Assembly: GCA_948144175.1 (NCBI GenBank)
Contig: CANXME010000292.1
Span: forward strand, 1 to 64,000
From: Closterium sp. NIES-65
Lineage: Eukaryota > Streptophyta > Zygnematophyceae > Desmidiales > Closteriaceae
Length of the DNA: 64,000 bases
Direction: 5' to 3'
The stretch's first letter is position 1. Each line of letters begins with the position of its first letter. The notes beneath the pieces were generated by a model. That model did no database searches. It was given only the letters and a program-made list of their open reading frames with translations, and was not told the origin of the DNA. This document shows positions 1 through 11,300 of the stretch, piece by piece. Position numbers and translations under genes: made by a program.

Positions 1-128
1 CCGTGATCATCACGCCGGTGACTGCCTTTCGCCCACCGCCTCGCCCCTCCGCCCGTTTCCCTTGTAACCCTCTCCACCCCTCCTCACCACCTGCCTGCGT
101 CCCACCCCTCCGCGCGCGGGGCGTGCAG

Positions 129-3100
129 CGCGCGTCGGAGCGCGCGCTGGAGGAGGAGCGCCTGGCCGGCGCGAGGAGCGCGCGGGAAGAGGCGCAGCGG
201 CAGGTGGAGGAGGCGAGAGGCGAGGCGGCGGCGGCGAGGCGCGAGGCGGAGCGCGCGAGGCGGTACCACGAGGAGGAGGTGGCCGTGCTGCTCGGCGCGC
301 ACCGCGACAAGGAGGCGCTCTGGCAGCGCAAGGTAGGGGCAAGGTAGCCGCGGGGGAAGAATGGTAGCCGCAGGGGGGAAGGTAGCGGGGGGAAAGAAAG
401 GAAGCCGCAGGGGGAAAGGTACGGGTGAGGGGGGAGGGGAAGGAAGAGAGGGGAGGCATCCGCAGGGGAAAGTTAGTCGCATGGGGAAAGGTAGCCGCAT
501 GGGGGAAAGGTTGCCGCATGGGGAAAGTTAGTCGCATGGGGAAAGGTAGCCGCATGGGGAAAGGTTGCCGCATGGGGAAAGGTAGCCGCATGGGGAAAGG
601 TTGCCGCATGGGGAAAGGTTGCCGCATGGGGAAAGGTTGCCGCATGGGGAAAGGTTGCCGCATGGGGAAAGGTTGCCGCTTGGGGAAAGGTTGCCGCATG
701 GGGAAAGGTTGCCGCATGGGGAAAGGTTGCCGCATGGGGAAAGGTTGCCGCATGGGGAAAGGTTGCCGCATGGGGAAAGGTTGCCGCATGGGGAAGGTTG
801 CCGTATGGGGAAAGGTTTGCCGCATGGGGAAAAGGTTGCCGCATGGGGAAAGGTTGCCGCATGGGGGGAAAGGGGGAGGAATCCGCAGGGGGCAAGGTAG
901 CAGAGCCCGTGCGTTGTGGAGCGTGGAGTGGGTGGTGGTGGGTGCGGCATGGCATGGCAGGACAGGGAGAGCACCGCAGGGCCCGCGTGCAAGCAGTGGC
1001 GTCATGCATGCGTGACGCGCAGTCCCTCCTAGCGCATCCGCGCACGCTGTGCCTCTTCCCCCCTTTGCCTCTCACATGCGCCTCACCGTCCCTCGCTGGC
1101 CTCGTTCGTTATTTCTCTTGCCCTATGTGCGCCCATCCCCCTGACTAAAGCGTCGATCCCCCTTGCCTGTGTGCGCCCATCCCCCTGACTAAAGCGTCGA
1201 TCCCCCTTGCCTGTGTGCGCCCATCCCCCTGACTAAAGCGTCGATCCCCCTTGCCTGTGTGCGCCCATCCCCCTGACTAAAGCGTCGATCCCCCTTGCCT
1301 GTGTGCGCCCATCCCCCTGACTAAAGCGTCGATCCCCCTTGCCTGTGTGCGCCCGTCCCTTGTCCGTCTGTGTGCGTCCATCCCCTTATCCGTCTGCGTG
1401 CGCCCAACTCCCTGTGTGTGCGCGCATCCCCTTGCGTGTGTGCGGCAGGAGGTGGAGTTTGGAGCACGAGCTGCGCCACCTGCGCCACCGACTGGCCGAC
1501 GCACGCAACGGTCAGCGCCTTCACCCTCACCTGCGCCATGCCTTGCCTCCTCACCCGCCCACCACGCGCTAACCCCCCGTGCCCTCACGCTGCCACCACG
1601 CACCTGCCCTCCTTGACTGCTCATCCCTCCCACGCCCGTTCTTCCCCCCTCCCCGCCCCCTCGCGCATCATACCTGCAGCGCTGTGTGTGGCGGAGGCGT
1701 GTGCGCAGGGCGCGCGGGAGGAGGGCAGCAGCGCCGTGGCTGTGCTGCGCGGGCAGCTGGCGGGGGCGCTGCGGGCGGCGGCGGAGCGGGAGAGGGAGCA
1801 GGAGGAGGCGATGCAGCGAGTGGATGGCGAGCTGGCGCGGCTGCAGGGGCAGGCGGACGCCGCCGCGCATCGCGAGGAGCTGGCAGCGGCGCTGATCGAC
1901 CGCCTGCACGCCGACAACGAAGCGCTCCGAGGCGCGCCTGCTCGCCGCCCAGGAGGGCGCGCATGGCAGCACGGCGGCGGGCAGGGGGCGCGTGGAGCAG
2001 GAATGCAGCAGATTGCAGGCAGCAAAGGGGGAGGGTGGAGTTGTTGGTGAAGGGAAGGTCAGTGCAGCGGGTTCCAGGAGGAGTGGTGCGGCGAGACGTG
2101 CTTCAAGCCAAGGAATCTCAAGCCCCGCATCCTGGCAGCGCTCGTGACGGCGGTGGTGGCGGTGGTGGTGCTGCAGAGGATGCAGAGGAAGCAAGGTGTG
2201 CGCGTGACGAGCGGGGTGGAGCCAGTGGGGTGGGCGGTGGGCAGGCTGCAGCCGGTGCACGGGGGTCAAGGGGAGCAGGGGCGCAGAGATGCAGGCGGGC
2301 AGCAGGGAATGGGGGGAGGGGGGTGCGCATGGTGGTGCATTTGAAGGGAGAGCGTGGCCGAGTGCGGTGGGCGGGGAAGAGCCTGAAGGTCCACCGGAGC
2401 AGTGGCATCAGAGCGGTGGCAGTGAGCAGCGTGCTGCAGACGCTGGCAGCGCTTGCGGCGTGGAGGAGCGGCGTGGCGGCGAGTACGAGTCGGCGTTCAC
2501 GCTGCCGGTGCCCCGGCAGGGTGCGTGGAGTCGCGCCAAGCAGGCAGTGGCGCAGTACTATGGGGGAAGCGCGGGCGAGGAGGGCGAGCAGGAGCAGCGC
2601 GAGAGGGAGGTGGAGGAGGTGCTGGAGGAGAACGGGCGGCTGGAGGAGCTGGTGCGGGCGCTGCAGGCGCAGGTGGGAAAGGCACAGCGCGTGGTGGCAT
2701 GGCAGGGTCGGCTGCGGCAGCGCGTGCTGCAGCTGCGCGTGTGTCTGGAGCTGACGAGCAAGGTGGTGGACGTCAAGGACCGCGCCCTCGAACTCGCCGT
2801 GCACCGCGCCCGCGCCGCTGAGAACCGCTGCACCCACCTCGACCGCCGCCTGCACCTTCTGCTGCCCGCCGCGAGCTCTGCTGCCCCCGCTGCCCTGGTT
2901 GGCAGCTCCCAAGCTGCCAGGGGGGCAGATGGCTGTGGGGACATTGCAGGGACTGGGCTGCAGAGAAGGTGTGCAGTGGCGGAGATTGAGGCTGTGGGCG
3001 GGGATGCGGCAGAGGTGCAGCACGGAGGAGAGGCAGGTGCAGCGTCAAGGCATGAGGAGGGGGGTGCCCAGGAGGAGGGCAGCCCGGAAGGCGCTGAGGA

Positions 3101-3649
3101 GGGGGCGGGCGCAGCAGTGGTGGAGGCGGGTGGTGAGCAGCGGGTGGTGGCAACGGTGTCCACTGGCAGCTCAGGCGGGCCGGCATGCGCCGCAGGAGCA
3201 GGAGCAGGAGCAGGGGGCGCATGCAAGGCGGCAGTGAGGCGAGTGGAGAGGAAGAGGAGTGGCCGGCGGTGGGGCTGAAGGAGCTGCAGGCGAGGCGGGA
3301 CGTGCTGCTGATCGCCATGCACGGGCTGAGAGAGCGCGCAGCACTGGCTGCGGAGATGGGGCTGCGAGCGGCAGCGGTGATGGGGCGGCAGGGCAAGGAC
3401 AAGCGTGCAGAGGTGAGCGAGATGCTGGCAGCGGTGGAGGGCGAGGCTGACGAGGCGCGTGTGCTGATTGAACGCACAGAGAGGGTGGTGGCCCGCATGG
3501 CAGCACTGGAGCGAAGGGGAAAGGTCCTGGAACGCAAGATGGAGAGCAAGCGGGTCAAACTAGTCCATTTGGAGAACAAGTTTCACCTGGCTCCCAAGCC
3601 AGTTGGTGTTAAGTTGACCTGCTTCTCGTGTGGGCTGAGATTCATATAG
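129..3649 (+). CDS. Coiled-coil protein, 5'-partial, multi-exon
   Basis: Not a recognised family. A chain of GC-rich exons encodes Glu/Arg/Ala-rich heptad-like sequence typical of long coiled coils (for example SERALEEERLAGARSAREEA, then EHELRHLRHRLADARN, then EREREQEEAMQRVDGELARL). The model is built from splice phase: exon 129-343 (acceptor tgcag, donor gtagcc), exon 1449-1510 (acceptor ggcag, donor gtcagc), exon 1680 to 2057 (acceptor ctgcag, donor gtcagt), an exon from about 2271 or 2289 to about 3180, and a last exon ending at the TAG at 3647-3649. The phases of the first three junctions agree. The last exon encodes LKELQARRDVLL onward and ends with KLTCFSCGLRFI. Two oddities: the coiled-coil frame slips by one base near 1930, and the frame also changes near 3180 where no clear splice site was chosen. 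The gene starts left of the window. Function unknown; a cytoskeletal or scaffold role is only a guess from coiled-coil content. Confidence 0.6.
463..872. repeat. 18-bp minisatellite in an intron
   Basis: About 22 tandem copies of a unit reading GGTTGCCGCATGGGGAAA, with variants GGTAGCC, AGTTAGTC and GCTTGGGG, lie inside the intron 344-1448 of the coiled-coil gene. Degenerate copies extend left to about 344. Because 18 is a multiple of three and the unit lacks stops, every frame on both strands stays open, giving false repeat proteins (PHGERL or GCRMGK on +, MRQPFP or CGNLSP on -). Confidence 0.93.
1125..1348. repeat. 44-bp tandem repeat in the same intron
   Basis: The motif ACTAAAGCGTCGATCCCC recurs at about 1144, 1188, 1232, 1276 and 1320, exactly 44 bases apart. 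It is embedded in a near-identical unit that also contains TGTGCGCCCATCCCCCTG. Decayed C/T-rich copies follow to about 1430, just before the next exon acceptor. Confidence 0.92.
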
Positions 3650-4152
3650 TGCCACGTATTGTGGAGTCATGATGTCAAATGCATTCACCATCACAATATT
3701 GCTCAAGCGGTTTTAAGAAACATTCCGTACAATGCCCAAACATTCACTGTAAAGCATCTTGTTAGACAGTATGGGGTTAACGCTACTGCCCAGGTACAGA
3801 AAGATTTACCGTATGCTGTTGAATGGCTAGAATAGAAAGGATTACGGTACCTACTGTACACCAGGCGTTATGGCTGTCGGTCAGGTGCAATGGAATGGAA
3901 CCACTGAATGCGCCTTTTTTTATTCTACCGTGTAAATTCCTCTCATCTGGTGGTCCGAAACTCCGACTTAGTCACGGAACCGGTAATCATATGTCATACT
4001 TATGAAACACCTGCATACCCACATCATACAAAGTATTGTGTTTGCTAGCTATAACAAATCATTTATTTGGAACCAAATTGTGGACACTCTGTTGTGGGTC
4101 AGCCAACATGCACAGTAGAACCTGACACATCTGACGCATTTGCGAAAGTCCG
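3650..4152. other. Intergenic sequence, no gene seen
   Basis: Base composition falls sharply from the GC-rich exons to AT-richer sequence. No open frame over 60 codons has coding character and no repeat was recognised. It presumably includes the 3' UTR of the coiled-coil gene. Confidence 0.5.
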
Positions 4153-4838
4153 TTCGGCCTTTATCTCCGATACTCAGATTTCGCCTGAGCTCATTCTCAG
4201 GTGTAATCACTAACAGAAGCGCATTTTCTCGATATAGTATGAATCTATTCTGTTTCGTATTTGTGTACAGTCACTCAAAAAAAGGAATTCAAGCACCTGC
4301 AAAAAAAATATAATGCCCGTAGCGAACCTATATGATTTCCGGGAAGGATCAGCCCTAAATACCGAAAGCCTCCCAATATTTTGGAAAACATATTGCAACC
4401 CACTTGACAAAAAAAAAACCCACCTCGGGAAGGGATGCGACTCGGGAGGCATCAACCCTAAAAATAATACCTATTTCCGTGTTTAGGGTTGACCCCTCTC
4501 GAAAATGCATCCAGGTCCCTAGGGGTTTTGATGTTTTCTGCCATGCCCGAATAGGTCTCGGTAGCATCGTCCAGTGCTTTCGCTAGCGTTGTTTAGAGGT
4601 CGGTTGCGCTACTGAGCACTACCAAGTGAATTATATGGGCTTCATTCTCTTACTACCTTAATTTCCGTACATATATCCTAGTGACTGGATGGTTTTGTTT
4701 TTGTCACTTCCTAGTGAGTTCGACCAGCGTGAGAAATGTGACTAAAAAGCGACGACCAATCAACGTTGAGAAACTCCAGGTTGATTACATATGAGAACGC
4801 GCTCAGGCGAAATCTGAGTATCGGAGATAATGGCCGAA
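4153..4838. mobile_element. MITE-like element with 57-bp terminal inverted repeats
   Basis: Bases 4153-4190 and 4801-4838 are inverted copies with one mismatch in 38 (outer end TTCGGCC, inner end GCCTGAGC). Weaker pairing extends to 4209 and 4782, giving arms of about 57 bp. GTCCG lies directly outside both ends (4148-4152 and 4839-4843), consistent with a target-site duplication. The interior has no coding capacity. It does contain a short inverted pair around TTTAGGGTTGA (about 4449-4495). This looks like a non-autonomous DNA transposon; the family cannot be assigned because a 5-bp duplication is not diagnostic. Confidence 0.72.
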
Positions 4839-4843
4839 GTCCG

Positions 4844-5402
4844 TTGGAGTGGTTTGGTTCGCGAAGTGGTGGCGGGCCTCACACCGCTTGGTTGGGGGGA
4901 CTGTCCCAGCCTGGGCGGGTCGCGAAACAGACGCGAATGCGATGCGTTGCGAAGTGACGGGATTCCAGCAGGCAGGGCAGGCGGGATGGAAGAACTTTGG
5001 GAGACCGACTGCCTGTGCTCACTCGCTCTCAGTTGAATGGTAGCCTAAGGAGTAGCTCCTTCCTCATGCCACTGCTCCAACACCCCCTCGAGTATCATCC
5101 CTTGCTTTCTGCTCCCCTCTCCCTTGGCCTCTCTGCACAACCTCTCCGCCTATGCCCTGTGCAACACCTTTGCGATTGCGGCTAATCCACTAAGAGGACG
5201 ATAACCTTTGTAGGTCGTTTGGTGTGGGTACCTCGTCCTGTAACGCAGTCGAGTCGAGCAGTGGTACACGGTACCGACACTAGCGAGCGTAGGATCCGAC
5301 GGGTGGCGCAGAGCGAGCAACGCGGTGGATGACGATAGGCGGAGTATGGACGCGAGGATGTGTGCGGCTCGTTGTGCTTCTCTGCGGTGAGGCTGCTCGT
5401 GC
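4844..5402 (+). other. Upstream region of the TBL gene
   Basis: This 560-base stretch lies between the MITE-like element and the first supported TBL exon. It has a C/T-rich tract at about 5070-5165. It may hold the promoter and an unseen first exon encoding the membrane anchor expected of this family, but no TATA box or exon could be fixed with confidence. Confidence 0.3.
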
Positions 5403-7455
5403 ATGGCACCAGCAGCGCCACCAGCATGCAGTGTCCACGCTGCCGAGCCCTCAATTTTAGGAATTGTTAATACGTCAGAGAGATTTCTTCTAGCTCCCGT
5501 CGCAGGCGCTGTGACTCACGCGTGCCTTGCTTGCTGCCCACCAGGAACCATGGCAGCCTCCGCGCTGCTGCCTGCTCACGTCACGCGCTTCGAGTCCGTG
5601 CCAGGGCTTGCAAGCTGGAATGCCGCCACGCGTGTGGAAAACATATCGCGGGTGTCCACGTGGCAGGATGACCTGGACCGCCTGCCGCCCCTTAACTCCA
5701 CCAATCGCCGTCGACTCGCTGGTAAGCGACTGCGCGTGAATGTTTCGCCTTCCCGATCCGCGCATCGCGCATCCGTTTCGCCCCAACCACATCCCAATAG
5801 CTGCGACTGAGCTTCTCTGTCCCCGCTGTGCCTTGCTGCACATCCCCGTACTCCCGGTGCCTTGCAACGCATCCCCGTCCCCCCTGTGCCTTGCAACGCA
5901 TCCCCGTCCCCCCTGTGCCTTGCAACGCATCCCGCGTCCCTCCTGTGCCGTGCTGCGCGTCCCCGTTCCCCCTGTGCCGTGCTGCGCATTTTTCTCCCCT
6001 GTTTTCCCCCCTTCCTTGTCGCGCTTCCCCGTGCCTTAATGCGCTGTTACTGCGACCCGCCGTTCCCTAGGTGGGCCCCTGCTGCCTTGCTGCCGCTTCC
6101 CGCCGCACCGCGCCGCAGCCCCCGCCGATAGAGTGTTTTGTATTCACTGATTACGCTTGTGTCGCACCCTGCCCCTGTGCTTGTGCGCCTGCAACGCGAT
6201 TGCGCCGTGGGGAGGGCGTGTTTGTCGCATGACGCGCAGCGTGCGACTACACGATGGGGCGGTGGGTGTACGACGCGCGGCGCCGGTCGTACAGCAGCAA
6301 GTGCGCGTGGATCCGCTCGGCCTTCAACTGCGAGCGGAACGGGCGGCGCGACACGGGGTACACCAAGTACGCGTGGAAGCCCAGCGCGTGCACCGTCCGA
6401 CGCTTCGACCGCGCCTACTTCAAAGCCTTGCTCCGCAACAAGGTCAGCCGCCTCGCCCCATCATGCGCTCCCGCGCTCAACCTACCAATTCACTTGATCA
6501 CCCTCGCCCTGTCCTTTTCTCCCCCCCTCTACCTGTTCGCCCTGCTTCCGCCACCTGTCTGTCACAAACCCTGTGTGCCGCGTCTGATGTGCGCCCTCCG
6601 TGCGTGCATTTGCGCGAGCAGGTGGTGGCGTTCGTGGGCGACTCGTTTTCGCGCAACGTGCAGCAGGCCATCGCGTGCGAGCTGGGCGTGGACGACCACG
6701 TGGAGCCGTGGTCGGGGTGGCTGGGCGGCACACTCGTGTCGGGGCTGGCCGTGCCGCGCTACAACCTCAAGCTCGTGGCCGTGGTGGCGCCGTACCTGGT
6801 GCGCTACAGCAACCAGGACTGGGCGTTCAGGCAGTATGGGCTGCGGCCGGGCGATGGCAGCCGCTACGTGGTGTGGCTGGACCACATGGACGACCAGTGG
6901 GCGGCCGTGCTGCAGCACGTGGACCTGGCTGTGTTCATGTCGGGCCACTGGTTCCTGGACAAGCAGGGCGCCGAGGCCGTGCGCTCCACCGTGTATGTGG
7001 CCAACAACCGGGTGGTGCGGTTGAGCGGCATGAGCGCGTACCGCGCCGCCATCCGCAGTGTGAAGCGGTTCGTGACCGTGGAGCAGAGGTACCGTGGCGT
7101 GCCCATGTGGCTCACCTACTCCCCCTCCCACTACTCGAGAGGTAACCCCCCCACATGCCGCCACACCACACCCATATCTACGAAGAGAGTTCAAACCATG
7201 GTGGCCCGTGACATCTCCACAGCTTTCAGAAGGCTGGAGGTGAGGGAGCTGAAGAAGTCACCCTTTCGAATAATCGACATCACCCGCATTTCCCTCTTCC
7301 GCCCAGATGCACATGTGAAGCGTTTCTATGGAGCCAAGACAAACAGCAAAACAAAGTGGGACTGCACCCACTGGTGTTTACCTGGACTTCCAGACGTCTG
7401 GGCCGACATATTCCAGTTTGTTCTCAAAACGCAATTGAGACGACACAAGAAGTAA
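5403..7455 (+). CDS. Trichome birefringence-like (TBL/DUF231, PC-esterase) protein
   Basis: Members of this plant family are Golgi polysaccharide O-acetyltransferases or related esterase-fold enzymes acting on cell-wall polymers. Exons with matching phases are 5403-5721 (donor gtaagc), 6240-6442 (acceptor gcgcag, donor gtcagc) and 6622-7455 (acceptor gagcag), ending in TAA. Exon 2 encodes the Cys-rich N-terminal TBL domain, starting CDYTMGRWVYD and including SAFNCERNGRRDTGY. Exon 3 opens with the GDS block (VVAFVGDSFSRNVQQ) and ends with the DxxH block (DCTHWCLPGLPDVW), the two catalytic signatures of the family. The model is 451 residues from the ATG at 5403, or 402 from the ATG at 5550, whose upstream bases also resemble a splice acceptor. 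No signal anchor is visible, so an upstream exon may be missing. The exact substrate cannot be inferred. Confidence 0.85.
5827..5995. repeat. 29-30-bp minisatellite in TBL intron 1
   Basis: Six copies of a unit containing GTGCCTTGCAACGCATCCCC begin near 5827, 5856, 5885, 5914, 5944 and 5973, inside intron 5722-6239. The last two copies read GTGCCGTGCTGCG. Confidence 0.85.
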
Positions 7456-7744
7456 CATAACCATCAATTGTTCAATTTGAGGATGTTGAGACTTGTATCT
7501 TTGTCGGTAATTGGCGTTGTCCACTGATCATGGGCAGTTACATTGTATTGTACTCTCCAACTCTTACAGCAGTACCAAATGTGATGTGACATTGTACGCC
7601 AGCAAAAGCTACCAGGATGCAGGAGAAACTTTGCAGAGAGGTTGTTAAAAAGCCAGACCAGGGTGGCCTTTTCTTGTTTCATTACTAATGAGCACGAGTG
7701 GGAAAAGGTAAACCAGTGAGGGATGTTCGAGCAGAGTGACAATG
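7456..7744. other. TBL 3' flank, no gene seen
   Basis: This AT-rich stretch between the TBL stop codon and the first transposon target-site duplication probably contains the 3' UTR and polyadenylation region. No gene or repeat was recognised. Confidence 0.5.
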
Positions 7745-7947
7745 AAAACTCTTACCGTATCGCCCCGGATATAACCGCAGGCCTGTGTTAAGCGCATGCG
7801 CTTCTATCTGGAGCAATGCGCTTATGGCCGATCCTCAATTAGAAGCGCACCCTCTAAAATAACCTTACTTATTATAAGCGCACCTTGCTGTATAGACAAG
7901 AATGTCTGTTGTTTTTTTCACTTTTTATTTACAACCTTCGTACAAAC

Positions 7948-8387
7948 TGTTGGGCTGAGATAGCCCCTTAGGATCTTTGCAAGGGATAACTTTAGGTGAA
8001 GTAGTTGTAATAGCAGAAGCGTTTAGTGAAGAATTTGAACCGACCTTGCACTGGTGTGTGAGAGCAAAGTTGATTGAATTAAACAAGCAAATACAAGGAT
8101 TTATATAAGAGTACAGGGAATACGAATAGATATGTAGATAACTGTATTGCTGTTGCGGTTCGATACAGTGCGACTCGGGCAACTGCTCTGTAGCGAGTCA
8201 GTTGTGTGTCCTTAACTGTCGCGCTGTAATTGTCGAGTCAAAGGTCAGCGACCTTTGACTTTCTCGTAACCTCCAGGCGGTTACCCTAACCTCCGAGGTT
8301 GACTCGATGCTCCGATTGGGACTGCTTCGCTTGGTGCCTTGGGTTTTGATACGACAGAAGCGCACTTAGGACTTATTGTTTCCAACA
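7948..8387 (-). repeat. Copia-1 3' LTR (440 bp)
   Basis: Direct repeat of 13600-14039 with one substitution. It contains a perfect 9-bp hairpin with a 3-base loop (TCAAAGGTC-AGC-GACCTTTGA, 8238-8258; its twin is at 13890-13910). Its inner edge supplies the last residues and the stop codon of Gag-Pol. Confidence 0.97.
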
Positions 8388-11300
8388 CTCCCCTTCGCTT
8401 CTGGAGTGTCGCTGCTGGTGACGTGGCCTTGTCCAGTCAGCATCATGCAGTATTCGAACTTCTGCTTTCCGAGTTTCTTGGTCAAGTAATCGGCTGCCAT
8501 CTCGGATGTTGGGCAGTATGACAGATCGAGTTTCCCCTTTTCTATCTCGTCCTTCACGAAGAAATAGCGCAGGGCGATGTGTTTCGTCCTGTTTGCGAAG
8601 CCGTTTTTGTTGGCGATGCGAATTGCTGACTGGTTGTCGCAGAACACGGTGAAGCTGGGTAACTCGGCTAGCTTCGCTTCTTCCAGTAGTTCGCGAAGGT
8701 AAAGTCCCTCCTTGGTGGCTGAGCAGAGTGCAATATATTCTGCTTCTGCTGAAGATAGTGCGATTAACTCCTGCTTGCTCGACTGCCAGGAGATAGGACC
8801 GATAGGCTCAAGGCGGTAGACATAGCCGGTGCGTGAGCGCCTGTTGTCGGTGTCGCCGGCGTGATCGGCGTCGACGTAGCCGATTAGCTTAGTTGGTGTA
8901 GCTGCGCTCTTGTGGTAGGTTAGCCCGATCGTCGCGGTGCTGACGAAGTAGTGGAGAGCGCGATCAAGTTCCGCCAGGTGTTCAGCTTCAGGCTTCTTGA
9001 GATAGGTGGCGAGCTGACTTGCGGAGTAGGATAAGTCAGGGCGGCAGGTGACGGCGGCGAATAGCAGGCATCCGAGCTTCTTCTGATAGTCGCGTATGCC
9101 GGCGGGCTTGAGTAGAGTAGTTCGTTCTTTCTCGGTTCCTGATGTATAGCGGTAAGGCGTGGAGATGGCGCTTGGTGTGAGGCTGAAGCGTTTCGCGATG
9201 GTGTCGGCGTATTTCTCGGCGCTTAGATAGATGGCGTTTTCTTCTTCGCGGATGTTGAGCCCGAGGTACTGTGTAACGGTGGAGGAGACCGTGAGCGTGA
9301 GATCTTTCTGGAGCTCTCCTTCGAACCACGTGGCGATGCCGTCGGTCGACCCAATGTAGAGGAGATCGTCCACGTAGACGATCAGGAGAACGTAGTCGCT
9401 TCCCTTAGTGAGGCGGTACATGCCTTGGTCGTGAGGTAGTTGACTAAAGCCGATGCGGATGAGACGGGCGTGTAGGTACTGCTGCCACAGTCGTGGTGCT
9501 TGCTTGATCCCGTAGAGCGACTTAAGTAGTTGACAGATTCGGTTGGGTTCGCCGTGGGAACCGTGCGGGAGCTCGACGTAGATTTCTGCATCCACAGGTG
9601 CGTAGAGGAAGGCATTCGCTACGTCGATCTGCCGTAACTTCTTCTTCTTCATGGCGGCAATGGCGAGGAGAATTCGGAGTGACGTGTGGCGGCTGACTGG
9701 AGCAAAGGTCTCGGTGAAGTCTCGTCCTTGCTCTTGGTCGAATCCACGTACGACCCAGCGTGCTTTGAATTTTTCGATCGTGCCGTCTGCTTTCGTCTTG
9801 ATGCGGAAGACCCATTTCCCGGTAAGGATGGTTTTGTTCCGTGCCACGCTTACGGGAACAACCTTCCAAGTGTTGCGTTCCTCTAATGCCTTCAGTTCTC
9901 TATCCATGGCTTCACGCCATTTCTCCCTGTGTTCCCCCCCCAGAGCCTGCTGAACCGTTGCAGGCTCCTGAGGAAGCGAGCTGCGTGTGTTCCCGTGGAC
10001 TGCGGTGACGAGGCCGAGGATTTGCAGCCCAGTCTGTGAGTATCGAGGGAGTTCTGGATCCTCGGGATAAGCTGCTTCGTCTCCCGCTTCTGGATCAGGG
10101 ATGAAATTCGGTCCTATCCTTTCTGCTTCATTTGTGTTGACAGTTGCAGGTGTTACGTAACCGGTGTCGGCGAAGTGGTAGAAGACTTCGGCGTTGTTAC
10201 TGTCGCGAGGATTTTCTTCGTCCATGGGCACGTTGACGGAGCAGTACGGGAGAGGTCCGGCTTCTGCCGATGCGTTGTCAACATTCTGCTCGTCCCAGTC
10301 TGCTTCATCCGCTGCTGATGCGAAGGCTCGGTCACCACGAAAACCACTGGTGAGGTCCCGATTCTCGTGCAAGTTGGCGAGGTACGTCTGAAGGGTGAGT
10401 CTTTCGTAGAAGATCACGTCACGTGCTGCTACTGTTTCCTTTGTGTGGACGTCGAAGATTCTCCATGCGTTGTAATTTTTCTCGATGCCGAGGTGTAGTC
10501 CCCACTGTGCCCGTTGCGAAAATCTTCCCGCTCGTGCTTCTGGGGGTCTGTACTGTACCATGCACCCGAAAACTCGTAACATTTTCGTGCTGCCCTGCTT
10601 CCCTGTCCACAGCAGATGCGGTGATGCGTTGTTCGGGAGTGACGACGACGACAACAAGTTGTGCAGCATGACAGCGTGGTCCATTGCTGCTGGCCACTGG
10701 TGGTTGGGTAGCCGCATGCCACGTAACAGTTTGCGCATGCTGTTCTGCAGGGTCCTGTTCAGTCGTTCTGCAACACCTTGCTGCTGATGTGCGTAGGGAA
10801 GGGAGAGGAGTTGCTTGATCCCCCTTTCCGCCAAGAACTGCTTGAAGCGGTGAGAGGTGTACTCGCCACCTCCGTCTGACTGGAAATTTTTCAGTTGTGT
10901 TCCAGACTCTCTCTCTGCTATCGGTAGCCAGGCGGCGAATGCTGCGAGTGCCATGTCGCGGCTGGGTAGGTTGCGATGCCAGACGTATCGAGTGGCGGCG
11001 TCGATGAAGGTGATGGTGTAGTTGTAGTTGACTTGTCCTGGTTCGCGATTGTAGAGGATGTCGCTGTAGACTTTTTCGAGTGGTGCGTACGCTGGAGCGC
11101 TCGGGTTGTGATGTGAAGCAAACGGTCGATGAGGTAAGTCAGCTTCGGGACATATAAGGCAAGTCCCTCGTGCCTTCTGGAGTTCTCTGCCATCGGGTAG
11201 AAGTAGAGAATCTTTGTCAAGGACTCCTGCTCTTATCGTGTTATTCAAAACCGTGTTGCTTGGATGTCCTGTTCGTGCGTGCCAGATCTCTTCAGAGGCG

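Noticed and set aside
10..1075. Long open frames of MRQPFP, GCRMGK and PHGERL repeats
   Set aside because: The 18-bp minisatellite is open in all frames and lies within an intron flanked by good splice sites.
4350..4500. Telomere-like CCCTAAA motifs
   Set aside because: Only isolated single copies occur, with no tandem run. The motif also appears by chance in the LTRs (GAAACCCTAA).
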